NCBI GenBank assembly: GCA_036925085.1
Contig: JAUPFP010000045.1
Location: forward strand, 682,001 to 746,000
DNA from: Brachycybe producta
Taxonomy: Eukaryota > Arthropoda > Diplopoda > Playtdesmida > Andrognathidae
Reading direction: 5' to 3'
Length of the DNA stretch: 64,000 nucleotides
Position numbers and translations under genes: made by a program. Position 1 is the first letter of the stretch. Every line of letters begins with the position of its first letter. The notes beneath the pieces are model-generated. The model was given only the letters and a program-made list of their open reading frames with translations, had not been told where the DNA came from and did not search any database. Below are positions 43,213 through 54,446 of this stretch, piece by piece.

Positions 43213-46200
43213 CAATAAGAAAAATAATGGGCGAGAGAAGCTTCTTTTTTTCGGCCTCAAATTCAGTCATCAACATCATTAAAAGATGGTTTATTATGAA
43301 CAGCTGATTTCCAATCTCTTATTATTATTTGTGTTTCAAGAATTATCATTATGAAGAAATTGAATGTGTGTTAGAAACTAGAAAGGATACATAGAATACA
43401 CACATAAAATACTCACATAGAATACTGGTTAATCTGTCTGTTAGGAGCAAATTTAAGAGAAACTAGTGTGTTTTAGAAACTAGAAGGGTAACTCAATCAC
43501 TTTACAAGAGTATTTTCATGTTGATGATATCTTTTAAAATAAACTCTTTATGTCAGTTTGAAAAATGAAACAATCTATTAAAAAGTTTATTTTGAAAGAT
43601 AAAAAAAAATGAAAAAATACTATTTAAGTGATTCAGCTATCATTCTAGTTTTTTTTAATACTCTTTTAAATTTCTCTACTTCGTGTGGAAACAGTTGTGC
43701 ATTTTTGTAAAATTTTCATTCCCTCATTCAGTTAAAAAAAATTGAGTTGCTCTCATTATCCGCCATGTTTGTTTTTAGGCTAAATTTGGTTTGGACAATA
43801 GGAAGTGATGCATTTAACCATTCAATAATGTGGTTAACCACATTATGTTAATGCAGTTGAGTTAACTCCTCATTGTTCAGAAATTTAACCATGTGGTTAA
43901 TGTCACCACATTTGTTTCCACTGTAAAATTAACTGTGGTTAACTTTTTAACTGCAGTTTTTTTTGTAGTAGAAACGAGGTATTAAAATTGCCCTTTAGAA
44001 ACTGTAGAATAACTGGAGAGTTCGAAGATCAGCTCTGTTCACACTTTTTTCAAAGTTTATATTAAGAAAAAGAGAGAGAGAGAAAAATATATACTGATTT
44101 GACATTTTCAAAAAAAGAAATGAAAAAGTTGCCAAATTAATCGATAATTTAAACAAAGCTAGTCTATTATCGATTTTTTTTTCAGCAACTTTTTGTTGTT
44201 GTTGCTTTCTTTAGAATTGAGTAATAATAAACCTTTCTTTTGTTTCAACCTAAGGAAGGTTTTCGTCTAATTAACTTGTAGGAGGGTTTTTTTTAGATTT
44301 TCTCGTGAGAAGTTCATTCTTTGTTCTTATTATTATACGCTTCATGTTTCCAATGACGGAAAAATCACACAAAAAAAAAGATGCTTCAAAAGTTAGGAAT
44401 TTTAGTTTGAAGCCAAAACTGGAAATAAATTGAATTTTTACTTTACTACAAAAATCATAAATGAAAGAGAGAGAAAAAAGTCATAGTAATAATATTTCAC
44501 AAAATAGGTGGGCGTTTTTTTTTTTTGGGTCTTTTTCTTTGTTATCTTATTTTCATATGAAAATTTTAAAATTTGATTCTCTTTTCTTTTATTCTTAAAA
44601 AAAATCTTTATAAAAAGGAGTTGAATTTTCATTTGGTTAAATCTTCTTACTTTGATGCTATGCTTGAATTTTGTCACTTTTGTTTATTGAAATCAGTTTT
44701 TCTGCATAATGACTAGACAGTATGTAGAATGCTCAAATCTATAGTAAATCTGCACAATTACTTGGGTTTTAAGTGGCCATCACATTGGCAATATTTACAG
44801 CACGATTCGTTGTAAAGTGTTCTTAAATTAATTAGAATTTGCTAAATTGATAAATACTCTTGGAAGACTTAAAAGTGGTTTCTTGCAACACCGTCTTACA
44901 GAAAACGCTCATCTTGGAGGTTTTTTTTTGTAAAAAAACTGCGCAAGTTTCATAGCAATATTTGACTTATTTCTTGCACTGAGTCTTGCAAGAAAAATAG
45001 TCAGTGTGTGGTCGGTCTCTCGCCGCTTTAGACAATTATTGTACATTGAAATAAAACGTGGAAATGGATTAGTAACATAAAATTTGAACAAATCCACAAC
45101 CAACCATCAAAATTAACCCAGTTTCCACTTGACAAAAATTATTATTAAAATGAATTTCAAACTAGAAAAAGCATAAATAATCGCTCAAAAAAGTCGAAGT
45201 TGAATAATTTTAACTTTTTTTTTTCAACTGGTTGAATTTATTTTCAACTTGTGTGAGGATGATGATGATATTTTCGCCATTATTGTTAGGCCTTGTTTCC
45301 ACTGAGGTGAAAATTTGAAATTTTTTGAAAATTTCAACTGGTGAAAAAAAAAATAGAACAAACGTGGCCTTCACCCATTCACTGTCATAGGCATTCTCAA
45401 AACGTTCAAGTTTTCAGCCCCAATGTTCCACACAAGGCGTTAAGATTTATTTTTTTGATTTTGGGTAATTTCTATTTTAGCTTTTCCTTCAACTAATCAT
45501 CATTTCAAGTAATTTAATTTAGAAGAAGCTTAGGTATAACCATAGCTTTACTTAAAAATAAGACAATTTCAATGTAAATATTGACAAGAAACCTGCAATT
45601 TATAGGTTTAGTTCTGGTGGTAGAGCGATTGGGGTTTTTTTTTCTCTCTCACTTCAATTGACTTACCATAATGAATCAAAACATTATAGTGAATAGGTGG
45701 GTCACGTTAGTGCTCTCATATCGAATTTTGTTTTCCTAATAGTGACATTGTATTGTCCAACTATTGAAGTGCATTAGTACATTTTGTTTTCATTTTATCC
45801 AGTTTAAATTTTCACAGTTTAATTATTTTTGTCAAGTGGAAACAAGGCCTTATGTAACATTTTGGAGAACTAAAAAAACGATTTAGTAAGGGAAGAATCA
45901 CACATGCTGAAAAACCACCAGAAATTAGAATTAAAAAAACCAAACTAATTTCTATGGTCCTTTGCAACTGAAAAATATATGGCGCTTATGTTAAATGCCT
46001 TAAGAAGTGAACTTCAGAGGGATTTTATTAAGCATGTGTGATTCTTCTCTAAGGCCAAGATCCTACATGCGGAAAAAAAAATGCAACTGTAAAAGGTCAG
46101 AACAGACCTACACAAAGTAGGCAGCAAAAACAGTGAAATTGTTTTTACCTGTTTTTCTGTAAGAAAGATCAAGAAAAAACGAAGAAGAAGAAAAAAAGGA

Positions 46201-47094
46201 ACGGAAGTTAATCAAAAATAGAATCGGTTTAATTGCAATCCTCATTTTCATTTGTATTTTATCTAACTCTAATGATATTTATATAACTGATCTATGTTAC
46301 TGTCAAAGTATAAAATCAGTAATTCTACGAACTCACTGGTCAATTTGAAAAATCATCAATTTGATTGTAAGGCTAAGATCCCACATGTAGAAAAAAAAAA
46401 TGCGAGTGTCTAATTTGAATAATTCTATTCTATTTAATAGACAGAAATTAGGCATAAAAAGTTGAAATGATGCCACGCAGAATTATTACATGTTATGAGC
46501 CAATAAGAAGGCATATTCTTCAGTTGCATGATTTTTATGGCTCCTCTTCCTGTTTGGTTTTCCAATTTTCGATCAAATTCAAAAATCGTCTTGAAGTGTT
46601 TTTTTTTTCTGTTGTAATTTGTCTAAACTCTTGAACGCAAAAGAAAGCAGAAATGTTTAAACAGGATTTTGTCACCGCATGTGTGGCATATTCAATCCTT
46701 ATAATACTGAAGGTTGAGAAGTTGTAGCATATCTGACCAGGTAGAAAAAAGTTCAAAAACCCTTGAGTATTTTGAGTTATTTATTTAAGGGACAAACATC
46801 TATATAGAGAATAATGGTTTTGGAACAAACACACAGCCCACATTTTGGTGGTCGTTGAATTCAGTTGCAAAATGAAGGCGGGGGGGGGGGGGGGGGGTTG
46901 TCGCCAAAACTCTGACCACTTTAAATCTTTCCATAAAAAATACATTGCAACCACTACAGTCCAACTTCCCTGCAATTTCATTTATCAATCAAAATCGATC
47001 ACTAAAAGTGGTCGGTGTGCCAAGGGCCTTTGTAAACCACAGCGTTATTTACTCGAAAAACAGAACACCCCCTTACAAACACACACACACGCAC

Positions 47095-47162
<68 letters not shown>

Positions 47163-50100
47163 ATTGTGCCATTTACCAACGATCGTTGCATTGTAACTTG
47201 CAGCTCCGTGACCTCAGAGGAATTGATAAAAATTTGTTAAGGCTTTTGTCGTTTTTATCTGATAGAAAAAGTTCTCAGTAAATTGAAACAAAAGGTTTCT
47301 TGAAATTTTTTTTATCAGACAAATAGACACGTTCTGTCAACCACTCTGACGTCACAAGATTCATATTACAGTTTGGCGACTATAGGCGATTATTGGTTGT
47401 GCAGATTGAGTACTGAACTTGTGGCTGTGCACATTGTCTAGTGAGCATGTAAAATGACTGGTTTTTCAACGAAAGTGTGTGTGTGTGTGTGTCTGAGGCT
47501 GATTGAAAGATTGAAGTTGAAGCAAATAGTAAACTTCCAACAAAAGTAATAAATTAGATTAACGAATGGTACTTAATTGCTGTCATTTCTGAGCAATATG
47601 TTCACTTGGGTGCAATCGGAAGCGAAAGACTATTTCTTTATGTTGTAAAGAATATGGAAGAATGATTGCGCTCCTCCTCCTCCTAGACAATTCTTTAAAA
47701 GAGAATTTCCGGATGTGTTTGATTTTTCCATTTTCTTTTCAAATAAGAGGCCATAGAAAGCCTCATATGGAGGAGGGAATGTTGCAAACATGACATCAAC
47801 ATTTGCATATTCTTTACACTCAAGGTCAATTTAGTCTTCTCAAGAACGCAAGTATGATTGATTTGATGCTTGCTTTCTTGAGAAGACTAAATTCAATATA
47901 GTGTGTGATCTTGAGGTGGAGCTAATATGATTCCCGAACACATTTTCTTGACAGGCGCTCTCTGTCCCACATGTTATTTCCGGACACTACTTTTCTGTTT
48001 TCTTTACAGATTAAATATTGTTTTCCTTTCAATTTTCAAATGCATCCATTTTGTTCCTGTTTTTAATTTTCCAATGTAAAGATGTCACTAACCTCCGTTC
48101 ACCTTCATCTAACCTCAAAGATTGCAACTTCAAATGTAATCTGATTTTTTTTTTTGTCTTGGGTTAAATTAAGTTTAATTCTTTCCGTCAAGTGTCAATT
48201 TTGATAATTTATTCAAGAAAGCGGTTGGTTGGTTGATTTTTTTTGCATAAGTAAAAAAAAAATGTGCGGGTTGAATCTGTTAGATTTTAGGGGTGGTGAA
48301 GAGGAGTTTAAATGGTGGTTTTCGTGGATTTAAACGAGACTCTATAAGAGTTTCAACTTTTTTTTATTCATGACACAAAAACACAAGAGTATGGAACCCC
48401 AAAAAAAATTCACTTTTCCGTTAAAGCTAAATTGAATTGGTTGCTTCTTTCATTTTTTTTTTCTCTTCTTCCGATGTTGTGTCATACTTAAAGAAGATTG
48501 TTTCGAGCTCTGGGTTTTTTTAAGGCGATGGTAAAGACAAAGACACAAGTGAAAAAGGTGTTCTTAAAGTGTGGGGGGAGGTCCCCTATAAATATAAAGC
48601 CTAGGAGGGTAAAAATATATATTGAATTTACATCATGAACAAAAAAAAAAGACAACCTCCCTTTACTTAAAAAGTAAATGCATTCAAATGATTCCACCTT
48701 AAACGAAGACGAGGGTTGAAGGTGAAGAGGCTAGCTTACCACCAATGTTGTGACATTTGTGATTAAATACGTATTCAGTGAGGTTTATTACACGGCACTA
48801 CTTATTCCAATAAAAGTGTCGATAGGAGTCTGTCTGCATTGGAGGACATATTCACACCTCGGCTGAAAGAGTGCCACAACTAAAAAAAATCACTTTTTTG
48901 GGGGGGAAATTGAATTGAAAGTTAAGAGAAGATTCATGACTAGGGCTCGGATTTTGATGCAATATCAACCGGACTGTTTCTCAATTTGTGGCCCAAGTGC
49001 CAATTGTGAAGTAATCATCATCATCATTATTAGAGCAACAGCAATTATGCTTTTTCTAATCAGAAAAGGCTGGTTAGAGAGGCTAGATGTTGAGGCTAGT
49101 TGTCGAGGCTAGTTGTCAACTAGAGTTCTAGCCTCTGACTATTTTTTTTAATTAGAAAGAACACTTTTTTTATCTAAACGAGATTGTTACTTCACAATTG
49201 GCACTTGGGCCACATATTGAGAAACATTCCGGTTGATATTGCATGAAAATCCGAGCCCTATTCATGACTTACTTTGCTGATCAAAAGATCAGCAAAGTAA
49301 GTCATGAATAGGGCTCGGATTGCCTTGAAAACAAGTGCATAAAACCGTTTAACTATTCACAATAACGGTTTATTTGTCTCCACTTACAATAGATTGAAAT
49401 AGAAAAAAAAAATGCAACTTTAAACTCAATTTCTCCCCCAAAAAAGTGTTTTTATTTTTAGTTGTGCTAATCTTCCAGCCGAGGTGTGATGAAATATCGA
49501 CACTTCTATCGGAATAAATAGTTGCCGTGTAACAATCCTCACTAATGATTGTGATGAAACCACCAACATAGTGTGACTCATTTGCTCTGTTAAATTGAAA
49601 CTTGTGCTCATTAATTAATCAATTTTATTCTGTTCTGTTTTGTCTATATTATGTTTTAAATCTCATTATCTTTTATACTGTGTGTGTGTGTTTACAACTG
49701 TACTGATTTTGTATATTAAAGTCGCTTGTCGGCTATAATCACGTTGGTGACCAGAGTGTAATAAATGGTATTACTGAATGTGCCGCGAGACCAGATTAAC
49801 CTCCACCACCTCTTAATTTACTAAACAAATTTCTACTAGTGGCAATAAATAAGCTTTGGAAGCTTTATTAGGGCCTGGTGTGCTGGCATTTTTAGGGTCG
49901 TATTTTCTGAAGGACCAAATTGAAGTCCTCCACCATCATCAGCACAGTCCAAACTGGATCCAAAGCATATTATCTAGAAGCATTGTTAGCCTCTACCTCC
50001 AATCCTCGGTTTTGATTTAGATGGAATCGTTTGAGATGGAATACATGTACATTTTAAAAGAGACTTCACTGATGAATAATCGTGTAATTTTTTTTGTGTT

Positions 50101-52560
50101 GTTGTTGTTCTTGATGATGGATTTTGATCTTGTTTTAGAGGATTTAGAAGTTTTAGAATTTTGAGCATTTTGACACATGGTCCATGGAAACAACTTTTTT
50201 TTCTTTTTTCATTCTGTGTCTTTTTGATGAAGATAAAAGAGAGAGAGAGAGAGGCTTTTTTCACTTTATTCATACTTAACTTCATAAGTTTCTTGTTTTT
50301 CTCTCTCTCTCTCTATTTCTCTCTCTATCTCTCTCTCTATCTCTTTCTCTCTCTATATATATCTCTCTCTCTATTTCTCTCTATCTCTCTATCTCTTTCT
50401 CCCTCTTTCTCTCTTTCTCTCCCTCTCTCTCCCTCTCTCTCTCTCTCTTTCTCTCACTCTTTCTCTATCTCTCTCCTTCTCTCTCTCTTTCTCTCTCTCT
50501 CTTGCTGTCTCTCTCTCTCTCTATCTCTCTATCAAAGTAAAATATTTAAAATAAGCCTTCAACCTGTAAACTTTCACGTTGTGTCTCTAATAGGTTTTTA
50601 TGAAAATCCATTAAGATAAAGCCTTAGTTTTTTTCTTCTTCTTCTTCTCGTCAGTTTGGTTTTAACTTAGCAATCTGTTAGCCAAATGCTTTTCTTTCAG
50701 TTGATAATGGGCATCAAAAAAAATTCCTTAAAGAAGAAAAATAAGAAGGCATTATCATTTTTTTTTCTATCTAGAAAAAAAAACCCAAAAGTGTTGTTAA
50801 AAAGAGCATCTAAGAAATAATAATAATAATCTCGAACTTATATTTTGATGATGATGGGTTAAATGATTTTTTTAAAATCTCATTTCATTTCGAGGAAGTG
50901 CAAAATTGCTTTTCTTTCAATTAAGTGACTATAAATGGCATTTATTTCATGTTTTAGTCGTTTCATTTTTTTGTTTGTGTTAGAAGTTTTGTGTTTTTAA
51001 AAGAAAAGATGGTGGAAAAAAATACAAGTGCTTTTTTTTTGCCTGAGAGGTTAATTAATTTATAATTCATAAGGTTTTGTTATCAGACTTACTACTGTAA
51101 CATCTTCATAAAGTGACAAATGTAATTTTATTCTGAAAGAAAATGCAAAAACATAAAAAAGCTTTTTTTTTTAAAAAAAAAAATAGTCCCCCAAAGCAAA
51201 AATAAGAGTAAATATGACCCTCACATTTTTTGACATTTAATCACTCAGGAAGTATTTGCATTATATATGAAAGAAAAACTAGCAAATTGTCGTGTTTTTT
51301 TAAAGATTAGACGCACTTTGAGAATTTTTTTTCTTGTCTGTTTTACAAGACTACAACGTGTGTACATCATCATTCATGTTTTTTATCGACCGAAACTGAA
51401 TAAATTGAATGACAAAATGGTGAAAGACATTCATCAAATACACACGATATCTCTCTCTCTCTGTATATATTGACACACCCTGTAAAATAGGGGAGAGAAT
51501 GAGGCAGGCAATCACTGATAACATCTGTGTAATGCAGTGAAACGTTATTCACAGAAGACTAATTACAATTAATGACGTTGACATATGTTCTACTTCAGAT
51601 GTTTTGAGGTTACGCAAAAGACTAAAAGAGCACACTTTTAATAACACGACACATAATTATTTAATCGTGGACAAAATAAACGTTTATAAAAAATGTCATG
51701 TTGATATTTCTATAAAAAAAATAATTTCTCAGGTAGTTTTAATATGGAAACTGAAGGATAAATTTAGATATTATATTTTATTTCTAAGTTTTTTCTCTAT
51801 TTTATGTCTAATTTGAATTTAATTCCGAATTTTAAGTGAAAATGTTGGGACAGACTAATCGTAGGACAGGCAGTTAGAAATCGGGGAGAACTTCAGTTGG
51901 CTCCGCCCTTGTTATGACGACCGGCAACTTCTAATTGGTTTGTTGTGTGGTTCGACGTTGAAAAGGGCAGAGCATGTGACGTCAGACTACATAACCAACC
52001 AATTAGAAGTTGCGTTCGTCATAAAAAGGGATGGAGCCAACTGAAGTTCTTTCCGATTTCTAACTGCCTGTCTTGTACTCTCAAAACAGGACAGTGGTCA
52101 TTTTTTTGTTGTTGAACAGAAATTGTTGCAACCAATAGATAAATAAGACAGCCTTCAAAGTTTGAGATTTTATTAAAATTAATGGTAATGAAGTTTTTCT
52201 CTATAAAATGTCATTGACCAAGGTGATTAGTATGCAAATTAGTAATGAGTCTCAACAGTATAATGAATGACACTTCAAATTATTGAGCACGCAATATTAC
52301 AGTGTGATTATTTTTAAGTTTGCACAAACCACAGGTTTTGCAACGTTGTAAACGACAGATTTGTTGAGTAATTTGAATTCTCCTTAAATGAGCGACTAAT
52401 CAACTAAATTAATTAATTGTCAATTATTTTTTTTTTCTCTCTTCTCATTTGCAGTCTCGTTAAGTATTGTGTTGAACATCAGAAGAACGACATTCTTGTT
52501 ACAGGAATTAGTCAATCGGAGAATCCATTCAAGGAGAACAAATCTTGTGTCATCATCTAA
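37868..52560 (+). CDS. Heterotrimeric G-protein gamma subunit (GNG2-like), 2 coding exons
   Basis: Exons 37868-37962 and 52455-52560 (GA|GTAAGT donor, TTTGCAG|T acceptor) give 201 nt: 66 codons plus stop, or 65 from the second of two adjacent ATGs. Seen: the N-terminal coiled coil (RKQVVQLRQEANIQRITVS), DLVKYCVEHQKND, the NPFKE motif and a C-terminal CaaX box CVII. Known of the family: gamma wraps beta as an obligate dimer, is prenylated at the CaaX cysteine and anchors G-beta-gamma to membranes. A terminal Ile is compatible with geranylgeranylation. The split in the middle of the coiled-coil/linker region is typical of animal gamma genes. The 14.5-kb intron is full of repeats. The gene diverges from TYW2. 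The exact paralogue (GNG2/3/4/7/12 class) cannot be assigned. Confidence 0.93.
38267..39425. repeat. Family A cluster in the G-gamma intron
   Basis: At least four arms in series: left arms at 38267 and 38455, right arms at about 38700-38810 and 38880-39050, then a further copy 39132-39425. Orientation alternates, as expected of nested or recombined palindromes. Confidence 0.65.
39570..40097. mobile_element. hAT-like MITE, second copy, interrupted by FB1
   Basis: Shares TTTCTCA-TTTGTGGC and ACTTGGGCCACA segments with 48941-49260. Flanked by ACTTTTATG at 39561-39569 and 40098-40106. The FB1 copy at 39665-39848 splits its left part. Confidence 0.75.
39665..39848. mobile_element. FB1 fold-back element, copy d, inserted in a hAT-like MITE
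   Basis: Ends ACAGGCAATTAG / CTAATTGAATGT with a perfect 8-bp duplication TTTACATC (39657-39664 and 39849-39856). It interrupts the TIR element 39570-40097. Confidence 0.85.
40862..41515. repeat. CT-rich simple-repeat tract, 650 bp
   Basis: Interleaved CTCTCT, CCATCTCT and CTTTCATC units, ending in an inverted (GA)n block at 41490-41513. Within the G-gamma intron. Long apparent frames here are artefacts of the repeat. Confidence 0.9.
43168..43212. repeat. (GAT)n microsatellite
   Basis: About 15 GAT units with one GAC. Shorter (GAT)n tracts occur at 10728-10745 and 14088-14106. Confidence 0.95.
43288..43676. mobile_element. Family A MITE in the G-gamma intron
   Basis: ATGGTTTATTATGAACAGCT start, a duplicated left arm, then the mirrored CATTCTAGTTTTTTTTAATA. 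It abuts the 43680 TIR element, just as 29910-30205 abuts 30212. Confidence 0.7.
43680..43985. mobile_element. TIR element, CGTTTCCACTA family, copy 2
   Basis: Shares AATGTGGTTAACCACATTA and the GTAGTAGAAACGAGGTATTA end with the 30212-30594 copy. The left end (CGTGTGGAAACAG) is diverged. Confidence 0.65.
44770..45010. repeat. Dispersed repeat, ATCACATTGGCAA family, copy 2
   Basis: Colinear with 26315-26560: ATCACATTGGCAATATTTAC, AAATACTCTTGGAAGACTTA, CGTCTTACAGAAAACGC. Located in the G-gamma intron. Confidence 0.6.
45286..45852. mobile_element. TIR element, GGCCTTGTTTCCACT family, copy 1
   Basis: TAGGCCTTGTTTCCACT at the left and AAGTGGAAACAAGGCCTTA at the right. Related ends occur at 45119-45140, 27125-27143 and 52857-53535. 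Confidence 0.7.
46000..47079. other. G-gamma intron, no gene seen
   Basis: AT-rich sequence with worn repeat fragments (AAGATCCYACATGYRGAAAAAAA recurs at 46050 and 46375, a probable element end) and the poly(G) at 46879. Confidence 0.45.
47080..47161. repeat. (CA)n microsatellite
   Basis: About 80 bp of CACACA with two early G interruptions. Confidence 0.95.
47162..48727. other. G-gamma intron, no gene seen
   Basis: Contains a short inverted pair TTAGTCTTCTCAAGAA / TTCTTGAGAAGACTAAAT at 47830-47893 within a worn fold-back (about 47700-48000, with TTCCGGATGTGTTT and TTTCCGGACAC ends). Otherwise AT-rich. Confidence 0.4.
48941..49260. mobile_element. hAT-like MITE with perfect 8-bp target duplication
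   Basis: TIRs start TAGGGCTCGGATTTT and end ATCCGAGCCCTA, extending about 75 bp with mismatches. Flanked by TTCATGAC at 48933-48940 and 49261-49268. A second copy is at 39570-40097. The 8-bp duplication is typical of hAT transposons. Confidence 0.85.
49249..49320. repeat. Perfect 34-bp inverted repeat with AAAA loop
   Basis: Left arm 49249-49282, loop 49283-49286, right arm 49287-49320, no mismatches. The left arm spans the last 12 bp of the hAT-like MITE (ATCCGAGCCCTA), its TTCATGAC duplication and 14 bp of flank. Confidence 0.95.
50300..50532. repeat. CT-rich simple-repeat tract
   Basis: TCTCTCTCTATTTCTCTC-type units with TATATATATC interruptions; a short (GA)n block precedes it at about 50238-50252. 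Confidence 0.9.
50533..51864. other. G-gamma intron, no gene or clear element
   Basis: AT-rich with poly(A)/poly(T) runs around 51165-51183. I see no coding signal and no recognisable repeat end. Confidence 0.5.
51865..52072. mobile_element. FB1 fold-back element, copy e
   Basis: GACAGGCAGTTAG ... CTAACTGCCTGTC palindrome with the usual core, in the G-gamma intron about 380 bp before exon 2. I see no matching target duplication. Confidence 0.75.
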
Positions 52561-52856
52561 AGAAATGTGGATTTTTTATTTAAGTTTTGTTTGTCAAATA
52601 TTTATTATAAGGTAAGGATTTTTGAAAAAAGAGAGAGCGAGAGAGAGAAAAGTGTTTCATAATTGAATTAATCCATTTGTTTAAAATGTGTTTTAATTTG
52701 TAATTTTTAAGTGCTGCTTTTTAATACATGTGGAATTGGAAAAAGTGGAGGATGAAGTCATACTTATGATGACGTCATATTTTCTTCATTTAGACACCCC
52801 CCCCCTAGAATTGTTTCATTTCTTTTTTATATTTTGATTATTTTTTTTCGTCACCT

Positions 52857-53535
52857 TTAGGTCCTGTTTCCACTTGATGTACAATATAATGAAACTATTA
52901 GGAGAAAAAGAATTCGATATGAAAGCACAAACGGGGCCCGCCTATTTGCTGTAATGGTTTGCTTTATAGTTTTAGGTCAATCGAAGCGAGAAAACCACGA
53001 TCGCCCTACCACTTCAAATAAACCAAACATTGCCGTTTTTCTTTAATATTTACATTGAAATGGTTTTATTTTGAGGTAAAAAGCTATATAGTTAAGTCTA
53101 ACCTTACGTCTAATTAAAATTATTACATTAAGGTGGTTTTAAAGTGAAAGTGCTTCTCTCGAACTCTTGATTATTTTGTTTTTCAGGTGCAAAATGAAGA
53201 GAAACTAGAAAGTGTTTTAGAAACTGGAAGGGTAGGTTAATCACTTAAGGGTATTTTCACGTTGATATTTTTTAAATATGCTAAAGTGATTGGAACTACC
53301 CTTCTAGTTTCTAACACACTTTCTAGTTTCTATTAATTTTGCGCTTCTGAAAGACAGAATTATGAGAATTTGTAAATGAAGCTGTTCATAAACCATCTTA
53401 ACTGAAATGACGACTAGGCGATAATGGCGACTAGAATAACAAAAACATTTTGAAAATTTAAAATTATACAAATTTTTTGTGTGCTTCTTTTCCAGTTTAA
53501 AACCCATTTTTGTCAAGTGGAAATAAGGTCTTATT
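52857..53535. mobile_element. TIR element, GTTTCCACTTG family, with a family-A MITE inside
   Basis: TTAGGTCCTGTTTCCACTTG at the left and TCAAGTGGAAATAAGGTCTT at the right. A complete family-A copy is nested at 53130-53402. Confidence 0.7.
53130..53402. mobile_element. Family A MITE, compact complete copy
   Basis: TTAAGGTGGTTTTAAAGTGA to ATAAACCATCTTAA, 273 bp, TTAA at both ends. It is nested in the 52857-53535 element, so it is the younger of the two. Confidence 0.8.
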
Positions 53536-53873
53536 AAGCAAAATGTACGCATGTGTTTTATTTTAAATTGTCGATATTTATCTCGTGTATACAGTATTTC
53601 TCCGTGTTTGTTGTTTCAAGATGAGGATTTCTTTGAAATTCTTTCATAATTACAAACTACAAATTGCATTATTCTTGAATATTATGCAATTATCGCAACA
53701 ACAAAAACTGTTACAAATCTGCCCATTTGCCCTAACAATTGTTACTTATATTACAATACAGATTTGAATGAAAGAAGAAAAAAAAAATAGAAGGACCAAA
53801 CATGTTTTAAAATAAAACATCTCCTCATATTTGATGTATACGTAAGAATGTAAACAAAAATCCAGCATTCCTT

Positions 53874-54252
53874 TAAAGTGATTTAAAGTGTGAAAATAGG
53901 GCCTCTCGAACTTTGACTATTCTGTTTCAGGTGCAAAGTGAAAAGAAACTTAAATGTGTTTTAGAAACTAGAAAGGTAGCTAAATCCCCTAAGAATATTT
54001 TCATGTTGATATCTTTCAAAATAAGCTTTTTATGTGAGTTTGAAAATGGCCCAACTTTAAGCAGACGATATTTTTTTTTTAATTTGTGTCTATAAAAAGT
54101 GTATTTTGAAAGATATCAACATGAAAATTAACTTGAGTGATTGAGCTACTCGCCTTTTTTCTAAAACACTTTATATTTATTTTGGCTTCTGAAAGACAGA
54201 ATAATCCGAGTTCGAAAATCAGCTGTTCATAAGCTACTGTATATCTTAAGTT
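53874..54252. mobile_element. Family A MITE
   Basis: Full set of blocks including AAAATGGCCCAACTTTAAGC in the centre and AATCAGCTGTTCATAAGCTA at the right. Confidence 0.75.
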
Positions 54253-54446
54253 GTAACAAAAGTAAAATTTATTTGGAGATTGGTTCCCAATTAATACTTG
54301 AATTTCTGCTCCTATATTTTATGTAAAATTCACAAAAACATCAGTTGCCTCCCTCATAAATATTTGCTCATGTATTAAGTAGTTTATATGTTAACTTATG
54401 TGTCCAAATGAAAAAAACAGAAAACAAACACAGATGATGGTCCTCC

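Larger units (their letters stand above)
48728..49580. repeat. Imperfect inverted repeat surrounding the hAT-like MITE
   Basis: 48728-48872 and 49466-49580 are inverted copies (shared AGCCGAGGTGTGA, TCGACACTT, GCCGTGTAA, CCTCACT). Probably an older fold-back element into which the hAT-like MITE inserted. Confidence 0.6.

Noticed and set aside
50161..50619. 152-codon frame on the plus strand
   Set aside because: Almost entirely Ser/Leu from the (TC)n repeat.
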